Source of the DNA: Actinoplanes octamycinicus
Lineage (GTDB): Bacteria; Actinomycetota; Actinomycetes; Mycobacteriales; Micromonosporaceae
NCBI RefSeq assembly: GCF_014205225.1
Contig: NZ_JACHNB010000001.1
Location: 4,445,501-4,509,500, forward strand
Reading direction: 5' to 3'
Length of the DNA stretch: 64,000 bases
The notes under the pieces were generated by a model. The model was not told the origin of the DNA, did no database searches, and was given only the letters and a program-made list of their open reading frames with translations. Every line of letters begins with the position of its first letter. Position 1 is the stretch's first letter. Made by a program: the position numbers and the translations under genes. Shown one piece after another: positions 8,794-17,296 of the stretch.

Positions 8794-9393
8794 ATGACGG
8801 CCACCAGCGTGCTCCTCTCGGCAATCCCGGACGCCGCCCCGGCGGGGCCGCTGACCGTCACGGCGCGACGGGTCGCCGAGTCACTGATCGGCGAGATGGG
8901 CAACCGCTGGCTGCACACCCAGGGCGTCGCCCGGCGGGCCGCCGAGCTGGCCGGCCCGCTCGGTGTCGACGCCGACCTGCTCACCGCGGCCGCCTGGCTG
9001 CACGACATCGGGTACGCCGAGGCCACCGTGGTCACCGGCTTCCACCCGCTCGACGGCGCCGACCACCTGACCCGCCGCGGCTGGCCGGTCCGGGTCGCCG
9101 GGCTGGTCGCCTACCACTCCGGCGCGCGTTTCGTCGCCGCCGCGCGCGGGCTCAGCGAGCTGCTCGCCGCCTATCCCGACGAACGCACCGTGCTGGCCGA
9201 CGCCCTCACCTACGCCGACCAGACCGTCGGGCCGTCCGGGCTGCGGGTCGACCCGGCCGCGCGCTACGCCGAGGTGCTGCACCGCCACGGCCCCTGCTCG
9301 TGGAACGCCCTGGTCGACGCCGACCGCGGCCCCTATCTGCGGGCCATCGCGCACCGCGTCGAGCACCTCCTGGCCTTGCCGGCCGCGGCCTGA
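8794..9393 (+). CDS. HD-domain metal-dependent phosphohydrolase
   Basis: A 199-residue protein with the HD superfamily signature: a first histidine in LHTQGVARRA, the HD doublet in AAAWLHDIGYAEA, a histidine in VAYHSGAR and a distal aspartate in DALTYADQTVGP. These four positions bind the catalytic metal in the family, so activity is likely. Substrates of related proteins include nucleotides and (p)ppGpp, but the short single-domain form does not identify one. It is monocistronic and leaderless. It is convergent with the M20 peptidase, with only about 30 bp between stop codons. Confidence 0.85.
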   Translation: MTATSVLLSAIPDAAPAGPLTVTARRVAESLIGEMGNRWLHTQGVARRAAELAGPLGVDADLLTAAAWLHDIGYAEATVVTGFHPLDGADHLTRRGWPVRVAGLVAYHSGARFVAAARGLSELLAAYPDERTVLADALTYADQTVGPSGLRVDPAARYAEVLHRHGPCSWNALVDADRGPYLRAIAHRVEHLLALPAAA

Positions 9394-9424
9394 CGGTCCG
9401 TTCCGGTTCGCCGGCCGGGGGCGG

Positions 9425-10567
9425 TCAGGGACGGAACGGGTCCGGTGCGGTCGGGGTGGGTGCGTCGCCCGTACGGAAAAGGGAATCTGATCGCAGGAAC
9501 GCGTGCAGGGCGTCGTGGTAGGGACGCAGCGAGCTGATCTCCAGGTATTCCGACGGGCCGTGCTGGCCGTCGCCGGTCGGACCGAAGATGACCGCGTCGA
9601 CGCCGAGCGGGAAATAGAACCGGCTGTCCGCCGCGCCGTGTTTGCGCAACAGCGATCCGGGCTGCCCGACGGTCCGCACCGCCTCCCGCAGCGCGCGCAC
9701 CTCGACGCTCTCCGGATCGGCCCGGTGCGGCGTGCCCACCGCCTCCACCAGCACTTCCACGGCCGAGTCGGTGATCCGGCGCAGGTGCGCCTCGATCTGC
9801 TCCGGGGACCGGCCGGTGAGGTCCGGATCCTCCGGCGGATAGCGGATGTCGAGCCACGCGGTGGCATCGGCGGGCACCTGGTTGACCGCCTCGTTGGTGG
9901 TCTCGATCCGGGCCAGGTTGACCGTTGTCGCCCAGGCCTCGGCGGCCGGCAGCGGATAGCGGGCGAGCAGTTTCTCCACCGCGGCGATCAGCGTGAGCAG
10001 CGCGTTGGAACCCAGCCACGGATAGGCGGCGTGCGCGGCCTGACCGGGAGCGATCAGGCGCGCCCGGACCAGGCCCTTCGACTCGGTGACCACCCGCAGC
10101 CCGCTCTGCTCGCCGATGATCACGAAGTCGCCGCGGACGCCCGCCTCCAGCTGGTGCCCGGTGCCGTCGAAACCGCCCACCTCCTCGTCGGTGACCAGCT
10201 GCAGGGCGATCGGGAAGGGCAGCTCGCCGGCCAGTTCGCGGAAGACCGTGGCCAGCACCAGGGCGGCCGCCTTCATGTCGTGCGTGCCCCGGCCATAGAG
10301 CCGGTCGCCGTCCCGGTGCGGCCGGAACTGATCAGGGGTGCCGGGAACCACGTCGAGGTGGGCGTTGAGGATCACCCGGGGCCGGCCGGGCCGGTCCGCG
10401 AAGGTGACCAGGGCGCTCGGCTTGCCGCCGGACTCGAAGCGGCTGATCTCGAAACCGGGGCCGAGCAGGTCGAGCACCAGGCCGAGGGCCCGGTGCAGCT
10501 CACCCGGCCGGTCAGCGGTGGAATGGATGCCGATCAGCGCCTCCAGAGGCGCCAGCAGTTCCTCCAT
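9425..10567 (-). CDS. M20-family metallopeptidase (ArgE/DapE-like)
   Basis: A 380-residue cytoplasmic amidohydrolase. Metal ligands are visible in NAHLDVVPG (His/Asp), GRGTHDMKAA (bridging Asp), TDEEVGG (catalytic Glu-Glu) and IGEQSG, with a C-terminal GPTGDGQHGPSEYLEI providing the last histidine. The insert (about 180-290) is the lid/dimerisation domain. It resembles succinyl-diaminopimelate desuccinylase/acetylornithine deacetylase relatives, but the substrate is not fixed. The start codon lies inside the 3' end of the DUF1684 gene (56-bp overlap). It also appears to have its own leaderless promoter, TAGGTT, 6 nt upstream. Confidence 0.9.
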   Translation of the reverse strand: MEELLAPLEALIGIHSTADRPGELHRALGLVLDLLGPGFEISRFESGGKPSALVTFADRPGRPRVILNAHLDVVPGTPDQFRPHRDGDRLYGRGTHDMKAAALVLATVFRELAGELPFPIALQLVTDEEVGGFDGTGHQLEAGVRGDFVIIGEQSGLRVVTESKGLVRARLIAPGQAAHAAYPWLGSNALLTLIAAVEKLLARYPLPAAEAWATTVNLARIETTNEAVNQVPADATAWLDIRYPPEDPDLTGRSPEQIEAHLRRITDSAVEVLVEAVGTPHRADPESVEVRALREAVRTVGQPGSLLRKHGAADSRFYFPLGVDAVIFGPTGDGQHGPSEYLEISSLRPYHDALHAFLRSDSLFRTGDAPTPTAPDPFRP

Positions 10568-11306
10568 CCACCGAACCTAGTCGCTCACCGGCCTCGACCG
10601 GGACCGGCAACCGGTTCTCGGCCGGCGGCAGCGGGCAGGTGGCGAACTCGGTGTAGGCGCACGGCAGGTTCGTGGCCCGGTTGAAGTCGATGGTCACCGA
10701 CCCGTCCGGCTCCGGCGCCGGGACGGTCAGGCTGCGGTTCGCCGGATAGGTGGTGATCCCCGAGGTGGCGTCGGTGAACAGCACGAACAGCGAGCCGGGC
10801 GTGCTCCCGTTGAACGCGGTCAGCGACAGGTCCCGGCCGCCGACGGTGAACTCGAGGCGGCCGGGGGACTCGTAGACGTGCTCCAGGCCCTCGACGACCG
10901 AGCCGACGGTCACCGGGCGAGGCTCGTCGAACGGGACGAAACGGCCCGGGACCGCCCACTTCTCGTCCGGGGCGTAGGCGGGGGTGCCCCGGTACTCCAC
11001 CCGGGTCCGGTGTGCGGGATCGCGGGGTCGCAGCACGCCCTGACCGCCCCGCCAGGTCACCTCGATCTCCAGGTCGCCGTGCCGCAGCGTGGCGTCCTCG
11101 CCCGCCGGGAACCGCCGCTCGCCGGACTCCAGGGCCGCCACGATCGCGTCCGGCTCGGCGTGCCACTTGCCGGGCACCCCGGGGAACCGCTGCGGGGTCC
11201 CGGTCAGCCAGTGCAGCCCGGTGATCGCGAGGAATCCGTGCGGCGCGGCCCGTCGCCGCTCGTGCTCGTCGTGCCACCGCGCCCACTGCTCCGCAAAGCT
11301 GATCAT
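10512..11306 (-). CDS. DUF1684 family protein
   Basis: A 264-residue soluble protein that matches the DUF1684 pattern well: an N-terminal WHDEHERRRAAPHGFLAITGLHWL, a central YRGTPAYAPDEKW, and the conserved C-terminal segment VTIDFNRATNLPCAYTEFATCPLPPAENRLPV. The function of the family is not established; the conserved NPPCAYT-type motif suggests an enzymatic or ligand-binding site. A leaderless -10 (TAGAGT, 11315-11320, minus strand) lies 8 nt before ATG 11306. It forms an overlapping pair with the downstream M20 peptidase and is divergent from the SAM-IV-controlled aminotransferase. Confidence 0.85.
   Translation of the reverse strand: MISFAEQWARWHDEHERRRAAPHGFLAITGLHWLTGTPQRFPGVPGKWHAEPDAIVAALESGERRFPAGEDATLRHGDLEIEVTWRGGQGVLRPRDPAHRTRVEYRGTPAYAPDEKWAVPGRFVPFDEPRPVTVGSVVEGLEHVYESPGRLEFTVGGRDLSLTAFNGSTPGSLFVLFTDATSGITTYPANRSLTVPAPEPDGSVTIDFNRATNLPCAYTEFATCPLPPAENRLPVPVEAGERLGSVDGGTAGASGGADRHPFHR
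10574..10579 (-). promoter_or_regulatory. Intragenic -10 element TAGGTT for the M20 gene
   Basis: On the minus strand TAGGTT lies 6 nt before ATG 10567 and inside the upstream DUF1684 coding region. It may give independent leaderless expression. Confidence 0.45.
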
Positions 11307-11314
11307 GAGTGGCC

Positions 11315-11320
11315 ACTCTA
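11315..11320 (-). promoter_or_regulatory. -10 element TAGAGT, leaderless
   Basis: On the minus strand TAGAGT is followed by 8 nt and ATG 11306. Confidence 0.5.
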
Positions 11321-11343
11321 ATCCGATGTGCTAGCTTCTCTGC

Positions 11344-11450
11344 CAGGTCATGAGTGTCAGCGACAAGCCCCGGCTCGCTGACCGGCAACCCTTCCGTCCG
11401 CGATGGGGTGCCCCGGGTGAGGACCGGGCCGGCGTCGACCGACGACGGCA
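11344..11450 (+). ncRNA. SAM-IV riboswitch aptamer
   Basis: Recognisable SAM-IV core: P1 pairs GGTC (11346-11349) with GACC (11422-11425), and P2 is a perfect 8-bp stem GTCAGCGA (11356-11363) / TCGCTGAC (11375-11382). The conserved ACCGGCAACCC and GGGGTGCCCCGGGTGA blocks follow. A 3' hairpin outside P1 (11428-11437 with 11443-11449) fits the extra helix that distinguishes SAM-IV from SAM-I. Downstream, CCTC (11476-11479) can pair with the Shine-Dalgarno GGAGG (11483-11487), suggesting translational control. The aptamer is known from actinobacterial sulphur-metabolism genes; the expression platform is inferred. Confidence 0.9.
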
Positions 11451-11493
11451 AGCGCGGACCCGGTGGGGTCCCTGACCTCGGCGGAGGCATGCC

Positions 11494-12720
11494 ATGTCGG
11501 CTCTCGACATCGTCGGCGACGACCTGAAGACCGAACTTCCCGGCGGCGAGACCGTGCGCTTCGCGCACCTGGACTACGCGGCGTCGGCGCCGTGCGCGGC
11601 GGCGGCCGCGGACGCGGTGGCCGAGCTGCTGCCGCGGTACGGCAGCGTGCACCGGGGGACCGGGGTGCGGTCGCAGACCTCGACGGTGGCCTACGAGGTG
11701 GCCCGGGACGTGGTGGCCGAGTTCGTCGGCGCCCGGCCCGGCGACCAGGTGATCTTCACGCGGAACACGACCGACTCGCTGAACCTGCTCGCCCGGGCGT
11801 TGCCGGCCGGCACCACCACGCTCCTGTTCGACGGGGAGCACCACGCGAACCTGCTGCCCTGGCCGAACCCGGTGCGGCTGCCCACCCCCACCTCCCCCTA
11901 TTTCGCGATCAATGCCCTCAAGGCGGCGCTGCGCGACCTCCGGACGCCGGCGGTCCTGGCGATCACCGGTGCGAGCAACGTGACCGGCGAGATCTGGCCG
12001 GTCCGCGAGCTGGCCGACGTGGCGCACACCTACGGCGCCCGGGTGATCGTCGACGCCGCCCAGCTGGCTCCGCACGCCCCGCTCGACCTGGACGAGCTCG
12101 GCGCCGACTACCTGGCCTTCTCCGGGCACAAGCTGTACGCCCCGTTCGGCGCGGGCGTGCTGGCCGGCCGGTCGGACTGGCTGGACGCGGCCGACCCGTA
12201 CCTGCGCGGTGGCGGCGCCAGCGCCACGGTCGGCTCCCTGCCCGGCGAGCTGACCTGGGCGGACGGGCCGGCCCGGCACGAGGGTGGCACGCCGAACCTG
12301 CTCGGGGCGGTGGCGCTGGCCGCGGTCTGCGGGGCGCTGCTGGTGGCCGATCGGGACGCGCTGCACCGGCGGGAGCAGGAGCTGCTGCGGCGGCTGCGGG
12401 ACGGGGTGGGCTCGGTGGCCGGGGCCCGGGAGGTGAGCGTCTTCGGTCCGGCGCATCCGCGGGTGGGGATCGTGTCGCTCGCGCTGCCCGGTCATGATCC
12501 GGCGCAGGTGGCGCACCGGCTGGGACGGGAGCACGGTGTCGGCGTCCGGGCGGGGAAGTTCTGCGCGCATCCGCTGGTGCGGCGCTTGACCGGGAGCGAC
12601 GCCATCAACGCCTGCGAGTCGGAGGAATCGGGCTTGTTGCGGGCCAGCTTCGGCCTCGGTAGCACGGTGCAGGACGTCGACCGCTTCGTCGGCGCGCTCG
12701 CCGAGGTGCTGCGCACCTGA
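11494..12720 (+). CDS. Class V aminotransferase / cysteine desulfurase-like PLP enzyme
   Basis: A 408-residue fold-type I PLP enzyme. The internal aldimine lysine is Lys213 in AFSGHKLYAPFGAG. The phosphate/PLP-binding segments include TRNTTDSLNLL, DGEHHANLLPW and VDAAQLAPHAPLD. A cysteine (Cys357) in VRAGKFCAHPLV sits where group II (SufS/CsdA-type) desulfurases carry the persulfide cysteine, so desulfuration of cysteine or a related thiol is plausible. GGAGG (11483-11487) lies 6 nt before ATG 11494. The SAM-IV riboswitch directly upstream places it in sulphur or methionine metabolism. No suf or isc partners are adjacent, so its sulphur acceptor is unknown. Confidence 0.88.
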   Translation: MSALDIVGDDLKTELPGGETVRFAHLDYAASAPCAAAAADAVAELLPRYGSVHRGTGVRSQTSTVAYEVARDVVAEFVGARPGDQVIFTRNTTDSLNLLARALPAGTTTLLFDGEHHANLLPWPNPVRLPTPTSPYFAINALKAALRDLRTPAVLAITGASNVTGEIWPVRELADVAHTYGARVIVDAAQLAPHAPLDLDELGADYLAFSGHKLYAPFGAGVLAGRSDWLDAADPYLRGGGASATVGSLPGELTWADGPARHEGGTPNLLGAVALAAVCGALLVADRDALHRREQELLRRLRDGVGSVAGAREVSVFGPAHPRVGIVSLALPGHDPAQVAHRLGREHGVGVRAGKFCAHPLVRRLTGSDAINACESEESGLLRASFGLGSTVQDVDRFVGALAEVLRT

Positions 12721-12773
12721 GAAACTACCCGGGTCCTGCTGTCGCCATCGCGGAAACATCCGATAAGGCGAGG

Positions 12774-15008
12774 GTGACCTGGCTGCGATGGCTCCCCACC
12801 GGCGGCAAGCTGCGCGCCGAGGACTGGACGGCACGGCACCGCCTGCTGACCGTGATCCTCGCCGTGGTGGTGGTCGTGGTGACCGTCTTCGGCGTGCTCG
12901 GCCCGGGCGACGGCGTCACCCTGCTCGCCACCGACCTGCTGGTGCTGCCCTGCGTGGTGGCCGCCACCCTGCTGCCGCACCGCCGGCTGCGCTCGGTCTG
13001 CGTCGCGCTCGGCTTCACGGTGGCCTGCGCCGGGTTCGTCTCGCTCAGCAACGGCCTGACCGAGGCGCACTTCGCGTTCTTCGTCGCGGTCGCGGCGCTC
13101 GCCCTCTACCGGGACTGGGCGCCGTTCGGCGCCTTCCTGGTCGCCACCACCCTGCACCACGGCGTGTTCGGGGTGCTGATCGGCGGGCACACCTACGACC
13201 ACAGCTCGGCCAAGGCGCACCCGCTGGTCTGGGCCGCGCTGCACGGTCTCGCGGTGCTGCTCGCCGCCGGCTTCCAGGTGGTGCAGTGGGGGCTGACCGA
13301 GGCCGAGGAGCGCCGCGCCCAGGACAACCTGGAGGAGAGCCAGGCCCAGCTCACCGTCGCCTTCGACGAGACGCCGGTGCCGATGGCCATGTTCGCCCCG
13401 GACGGGCTGGTGCTGCGCACCAACGCCGCCTACCGGCAGTGGTTGCGGTTGCCGGACGAGCTTCCGGCCGGATTGACGGTACGCGATCTGCCGCTCGTGC
13501 CCATCGGCGAAGCGAGCGCCTTCCCGGAGGCTGTGGTGTCCCGGGACCCGCTGACCTTGGTGCGGCAGTATCGGCGTACCGATGACGGGTCGTTGATCTG
13601 GGTCCAGGTGCACAGCACCCCGCTGCACGACAAGAAGGGCCGCCTGCGGTTCGTCTTCGCCCACTGCATGGACATCACCAACTCCCGGAACCACGAGGCC
13701 GAGCTGCGCCGCCAGGTCCGGCACGACTCACTCACCGGGCTGCTCTCCCGCAAGGCGTTCGAGCACGACCTGGCCGAGCTGCTGGCCGGCCGGGAGCCGG
13801 TCAGCGTGATCTACCTGGACGTGGACCGGTTCAAGTCGGTGAACGACGGCTCCGGCCACGCGGCCGGCGACGACGTGCTGCGCGCCCTGGCCGGCCGGCT
13901 GTCGTCGGTGGTGCCGCCCGGCGCGCTGCTGGCCCGGCTCGGCGGTGACGAGTTCGTCGCCGCGCTGACCGGCCCGCCTGCCCACGGGCTGCGCCTGGGC
14001 CAGGAGATCCTCGCCGCGATGGGCGAGCCGCTCGACGTGGCCGGCTGCCCGCTGCCGGTCTCGGTCAGCATCGGTGTGGCGTCCGAGCACGGCGCCGAGC
14101 ACGCCGACGACGTGGTGCTGGCCGCGGACACCGCGATGTACGCGGCCAAGCGGGCCGGCGGCAACCGCATCGAGGTGTTCACCGAGGACATGCGGGTGTC
14201 GGTACACGAACGGCTGGCCGCCGAGGCGCGGCTGCGCGAGGCGCTGGCCGGGCACCTGCCGTGGACGCTGCCGCTCTGGTTCCAGCCGGTGGTCTCCACC
14301 GTCACCGGGCAGATCATCGGCGCCGAGGCGCTGGTCCGGATGCGCACCCCGGACGGGAAGATCCTCAGCCCGTACCACTTCATCGGGGCGGCCGAGGAGA
14401 CCGGCATGATCGTGCCGCTCGGCCAGCACGTGCTGCGGTCCGCGGTCGAGCACCTGATCTACTGGTCCGGCCACCTGGGCTACGTGTCGGTCAACGTCAG
14501 CCCGCGCCAGCTCGCCGAGCCGGACTTCGTGCCGGCGCTGGCCGGTCTGCTCGCCGAGCACCCGGAGCTGGACCCGTCCCGGCTGGTCCTGGAGATCACC
14601 GAGACCGCGATGCTGGCCTCGACCGTCGACGTCAGCGAGCGGCTGGCGACGATCAAACGGCTCGGCGTACGGATCGCGCTGGACGACTTCGGCACCGGCT
14701 ACAGCTCGCTCACCTGGCTCAAGTCGGTCCCGGCCGACGTGGTCAAGCTGGACCGCTCGTTCGTCGCCGGTCTCGCCGAGGACCAGCGCAAGTCGTCGAT
14801 CATCTCGGCGGTGCTCTGGCTGGCCCGGTCGCTGGGCATGTCGACGATCGCCGAGGGGGTCGAGGAGCCGGCCGACTGGACCGCCCTGCAGGCCGCCGGC
14901 TGCCCGGCCGTCCAGGGCTATTTCTTCAGCCCGCCGCGCCCGCCGGAGGAGTTCCAGGAGATGTTGATCAACGGAGTGTGTGTCACCCCTCTGGCGCAGT
15001 TCACCTGA
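12774..15008 (+). CDS. Membrane GGDEF-EAL cyclic-di-GMP turnover protein
   Basis: A 744-residue protein. The N-terminus (about 20-165) has five or six hydrophobic segments forming a membrane sensor. A PAS domain (about 190-300, DETPVPMAMFAPDG) follows, then GGDEF (about 315-475) with intact active site GGDEF at residues 390-394, then EAL (about 490-735) with EAL at 518-520 and the loop motif DDFGTGYSSL. Both catalytic signatures are intact, so it may make and degrade c-di-GMP, or one domain may regulate the other. GTG 12774 follows AAGG (12765-12768). It is 53 bp downstream of the aminotransferase stop, possibly cotranscribed. A PilZ effector is encoded at 27.6 kb. Confidence 0.93.
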   Translation: MTWLRWLPTGGKLRAEDWTARHRLLTVILAVVVVVVTVFGVLGPGDGVTLLATDLLVLPCVVAATLLPHRRLRSVCVALGFTVACAGFVSLSNGLTEAHFAFFVAVAALALYRDWAPFGAFLVATTLHHGVFGVLIGGHTYDHSSAKAHPLVWAALHGLAVLLAAGFQVVQWGLTEAEERRAQDNLEESQAQLTVAFDETPVPMAMFAPDGLVLRTNAAYRQWLRLPDELPAGLTVRDLPLVPIGEASAFPEAVVSRDPLTLVRQYRRTDDGSLIWVQVHSTPLHDKKGRLRFVFAHCMDITNSRNHEAELRRQVRHDSLTGLLSRKAFEHDLAELLAGREPVSVIYLDVDRFKSVNDGSGHAAGDDVLRALAGRLSSVVPPGALLARLGGDEFVAALTGPPAHGLRLGQEILAAMGEPLDVAGCPLPVSVSIGVASEHGAEHADDVVLAADTAMYAAKRAGGNRIEVFTEDMRVSVHERLAAEARLREALAGHLPWTLPLWFQPVVSTVTGQIIGAEALVRMRTPDGKILSPYHFIGAAEETGMIVPLGQHVLRSAVEHLIYWSGHLGYVSVNVSPRQLAEPDFVPALAGLLAEHPELDPSRLVLEITETAMLASTVDVSERLATIKRLGVRIALDDFGTGYSSLTWLKSVPADVVKLDRSFVAGLAEDQRKSSIISAVLWLARSLGMSTIAEGVEEPADWTALQAAGCPAVQGYFFSPPRPPEEFQEMLINGVCVTPLAQFT

Positions 15009-15037
15009 ACGAAACCACAGGAGGGCCTCCGGCCGGT

Positions 15038-15043
15038 TAGAGT
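15038..15043 (+). promoter_or_regulatory. -10 element TAGAGT before the GH92 gene
   Basis: TAGAGT is followed by 6 nt and then ATC (15050) and CTG (15053) codons. Its TAG is also the in-frame stop that bounds the GH92 frame upstream. Confidence 0.5.
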
Positions 15044-15049
15044 CCCGCC

Positions 15050-17269
15050 ATCCTGGACAACGTTGATCCCTTCATCGGCACCGCGGCGACCGGCCTGCCC
15101 CGCGCACTCGGTCTGGCCGCCACCTGGTGGTGGCCCAAGCCGCAGGTGGGTAACACCCACCCGGGCGCGACCTCGCCGCTGGGCATGGTCTCGGCCTGCG
15201 CCTACTCCGGCGCCTACCCGACCGGTTACGGCCGGTACGCGAAGAACACCGAGGGCGTGCCCGAGGAGATGTTCACGCGGACCCAGGCCTCCGGCTTCAC
15301 CCATTTCCAGCAGTCCGGCACCGGCGCGATCCGCAAGTACTACAACTACGTGCGGGTCACCCCGATGGTCCAGCCGCTCGACGACCTCGGTCAGTCCTGG
15401 GCGCTGCACGACGAGCGCGCCGAGCCCGGCTACTACGCCGCCAACCTGGACACCGGGGTGCGCAGCGAGATCACCGTGGGGGAGAAGGTCGCCGTCCACC
15501 GGTACACCTTCCCCGACCACCACAGCGCCCGGGTGGTCATCGACCTGAGCTGCGGCGGCCTCGCCATCGACCTGGGCCGGACCGTGCCGCTGCGCGCCCA
15601 GGTGGAGAGCATGGGGCACGGCTGCGCGCAGGGCACCGTGGTGATGGAGGGCGTGCCGCTCTCGGTCTACCTGGAGGCGGACACCCCCGGCTGGCGGCAG
15701 ATGCTCTGGTACGACCGGCGGCTGATCCCGGGCGGCACCCGGCTCGACTTCGACAGCATCCGGCAGACCACGCTGCGCCCGTTCGGTCTGATCTTCCTGG
15801 GCTCGGTCCGGGCCGGGCAGACCATCGAGGTGCGGATGGGTTTCTCGCTGCGCGGCTGCGAGCAGGCCCGGCAGAACCTGCGCCGGGAGTGCGGCGCCGG
15901 CACGCCGGCCTTCGAGCAGGTCCGGGCCCGCACCCGGCACCGCTGGCGGGACCACCTGGACCGGGTGCAGATCGACGGCGGCAGCCCGGCCCGGCGCACG
16001 GTGATGGCGACCGCGCTCTACCACTCGCTGATCAAGCCGTGCTTCGCCGACGACGAGAGCCCGTTCTGGCCGAACTCCGGGCCGTACGCGTTCGACATCT
16101 GCACCATGTGGGACATCTACAAGACGCAGATCCCGCTGCTCCAGGCGATCGCCCCGGACCGGGCCATGGACCTGCTCGAATCGCTGATCCGGGTGTGCGA
16201 GGAGGAGGGCAACTTCCCGATCGGCTACCGGATGGCCCGCGGCGCCGACCGGTTCTTCCGGCAGGCGTCGGCGCTGGCGCACACCGCGATCGCCGACGCG
16301 CACGCGCTCGGCCGGAGCGGCGTCGACTGGGGCTGGGCGCTCGTGCACATGGTCGACGACCTGCGCCGGATGTACGGCGAGGACTTCTTCGAGCACGGCG
16401 TGGTGCACCCGATCACGCACACCCTGGACCTCGCGTACGCCCACCACTGCACCGCCAAGCTGGCTCGCGCGCTCAACGACCGGCGCCTCGCCGACGACCT
16501 GGAACGCCGCGGCCACCAGTGGGTGAACGCGTTCGACCCGGCCGGCGGGCTGCTCCGCGACTCGGAGTTCTACGAGGGCGGCAAGTGGAACTACTCGTTC
16601 CGGCTGCTGCACGACATGGCCGCCCGGATCGAGTTGTCCGGCGGCGACCGGGGCTTCATCGACACCCTGGACACCTTCTTCGGGTACGGCGCCGAGCCGG
16701 TCACCCAACCCGGAGTCAGCCCGCCGCCGGCCGAGATGGCCCTCGGGTACGCCCTGAACCGCTTCGAGGGGCTGAACAACGAGCCGGACATGGAGGCGCC
16801 CTGGGCCTACCACTACGCGGGCCGCCCGGACCGCACCGCCGAGATCGTTCACTCCGCACTGACCTGGCAGTTCGGCACCGGTCCCGGCGGCCTGCCGGGC
16901 AACGACGACTCCGGCGGCCTGAGCGCCTGGTACGTCTGGGCGTCGCTGGGCCTGTTCCCGGTCGCCGGGCAGAGCCTGTTCCTGGTGAACGCGCCGGCGT
17001 TCGCCCGGGCCGCGCTCCGGGTCGGCGACGAGGAGTTCGTCATCGAGACCAGCGGGCACCGGGAGACACCGATCGGGGTGGAGGGCCCCGACGCCGACCC
17101 ACCCGCGCAGTATGTCCAGTCCGCCACCCTCAACGGCACACCCCTGCACGCGGCACACCTGTCCGCGATCGACGTGCACCGCGGGGGCCGGCTGCACCTG
17201 AAGCTCGGTCCCGAACCATCGGCGTGGGGCCACGGGATCCGCCCGCCGTCCCACTCCTTCCACCCCTGA
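15050..17269 (+). CDS. GH92-family alpha-mannosidase-like glycosidase, non-canonical start
   Basis: About 739 residues with the GH92 signature set: N-terminal DNVDPFIGT, VGNTHPGATSPLGMVS, LWPNSGPYAFD-like WPNSGPYAFDICTMWDIYKTQ, a GFIDTLDTFFGYG region, NEPDMEAPWAYHYAGRPD, and GNDDSGGLSAWYVWASLGLFPVAG. GH92 enzymes are calcium-dependent exo-mannosidases. The first in-frame GTG (15146) would delete the conserved DPFIGT segment. Upstream of it only ATC 15050 or CTG 15053 separates the frame from an in-frame TAG at 15038, so initiation must be non-canonical. No signal peptide is apparent, so it may act in the cytoplasm. The glycosyltransferase that follows after 27 bp may be cotranscribed. Confidence 0.85.
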   Translation: MLDNVDPFIGTAATGLPRALGLAATWWWPKPQVGNTHPGATSPLGMVSACAYSGAYPTGYGRYAKNTEGVPEEMFTRTQASGFTHFQQSGTGAIRKYYNYVRVTPMVQPLDDLGQSWALHDERAEPGYYAANLDTGVRSEITVGEKVAVHRYTFPDHHSARVVIDLSCGGLAIDLGRTVPLRAQVESMGHGCAQGTVVMEGVPLSVYLEADTPGWRQMLWYDRRLIPGGTRLDFDSIRQTTLRPFGLIFLGSVRAGQTIEVRMGFSLRGCEQARQNLRRECGAGTPAFEQVRARTRHRWRDHLDRVQIDGGSPARRTVMATALYHSLIKPCFADDESPFWPNSGPYAFDICTMWDIYKTQIPLLQAIAPDRAMDLLESLIRVCEEEGNFPIGYRMARGADRFFRQASALAHTAIADAHALGRSGVDWGWALVHMVDDLRRMYGEDFFEHGVVHPITHTLDLAYAHHCTAKLARALNDRRLADDLERRGHQWVNAFDPAGGLLRDSEFYEGGKWNYSFRLLHDMAARIELSGGDRGFIDTLDTFFGYGAEPVTQPGVSPPPAEMALGYALNRFEGLNNEPDMEAPWAYHYAGRPDRTAEIVHSALTWQFGTGPGGLPGNDDSGGLSAWYVWASLGLFPVAGQSLFLVNAPAFARAALRVGDEEFVIETSGHRETPIGVEGPDADPPAQYVQSATLNGTPLHAAHLSAIDVHRGGRLHLKLGPEPSAWGHGIRPPSHSFHP

Positions 17270-17296
17270 CCGTCACCCCGGAACAAAGGAATGACC

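Noticed and set aside
9399..9439. CCGTTCC / GGAACGG as a terminator between the HD and M20 genes
   Set aside because: The arms are short, the loop is long, and one arm lies inside the M20 coding sequence.
12759..12766. TCCGATAA as a WhiG/FliA-type -10 before the GGDEF-EAL gene
   Set aside because: The matching TAAA -35 is absent about 15 bp upstream, so the hexamer alone is not convincing.
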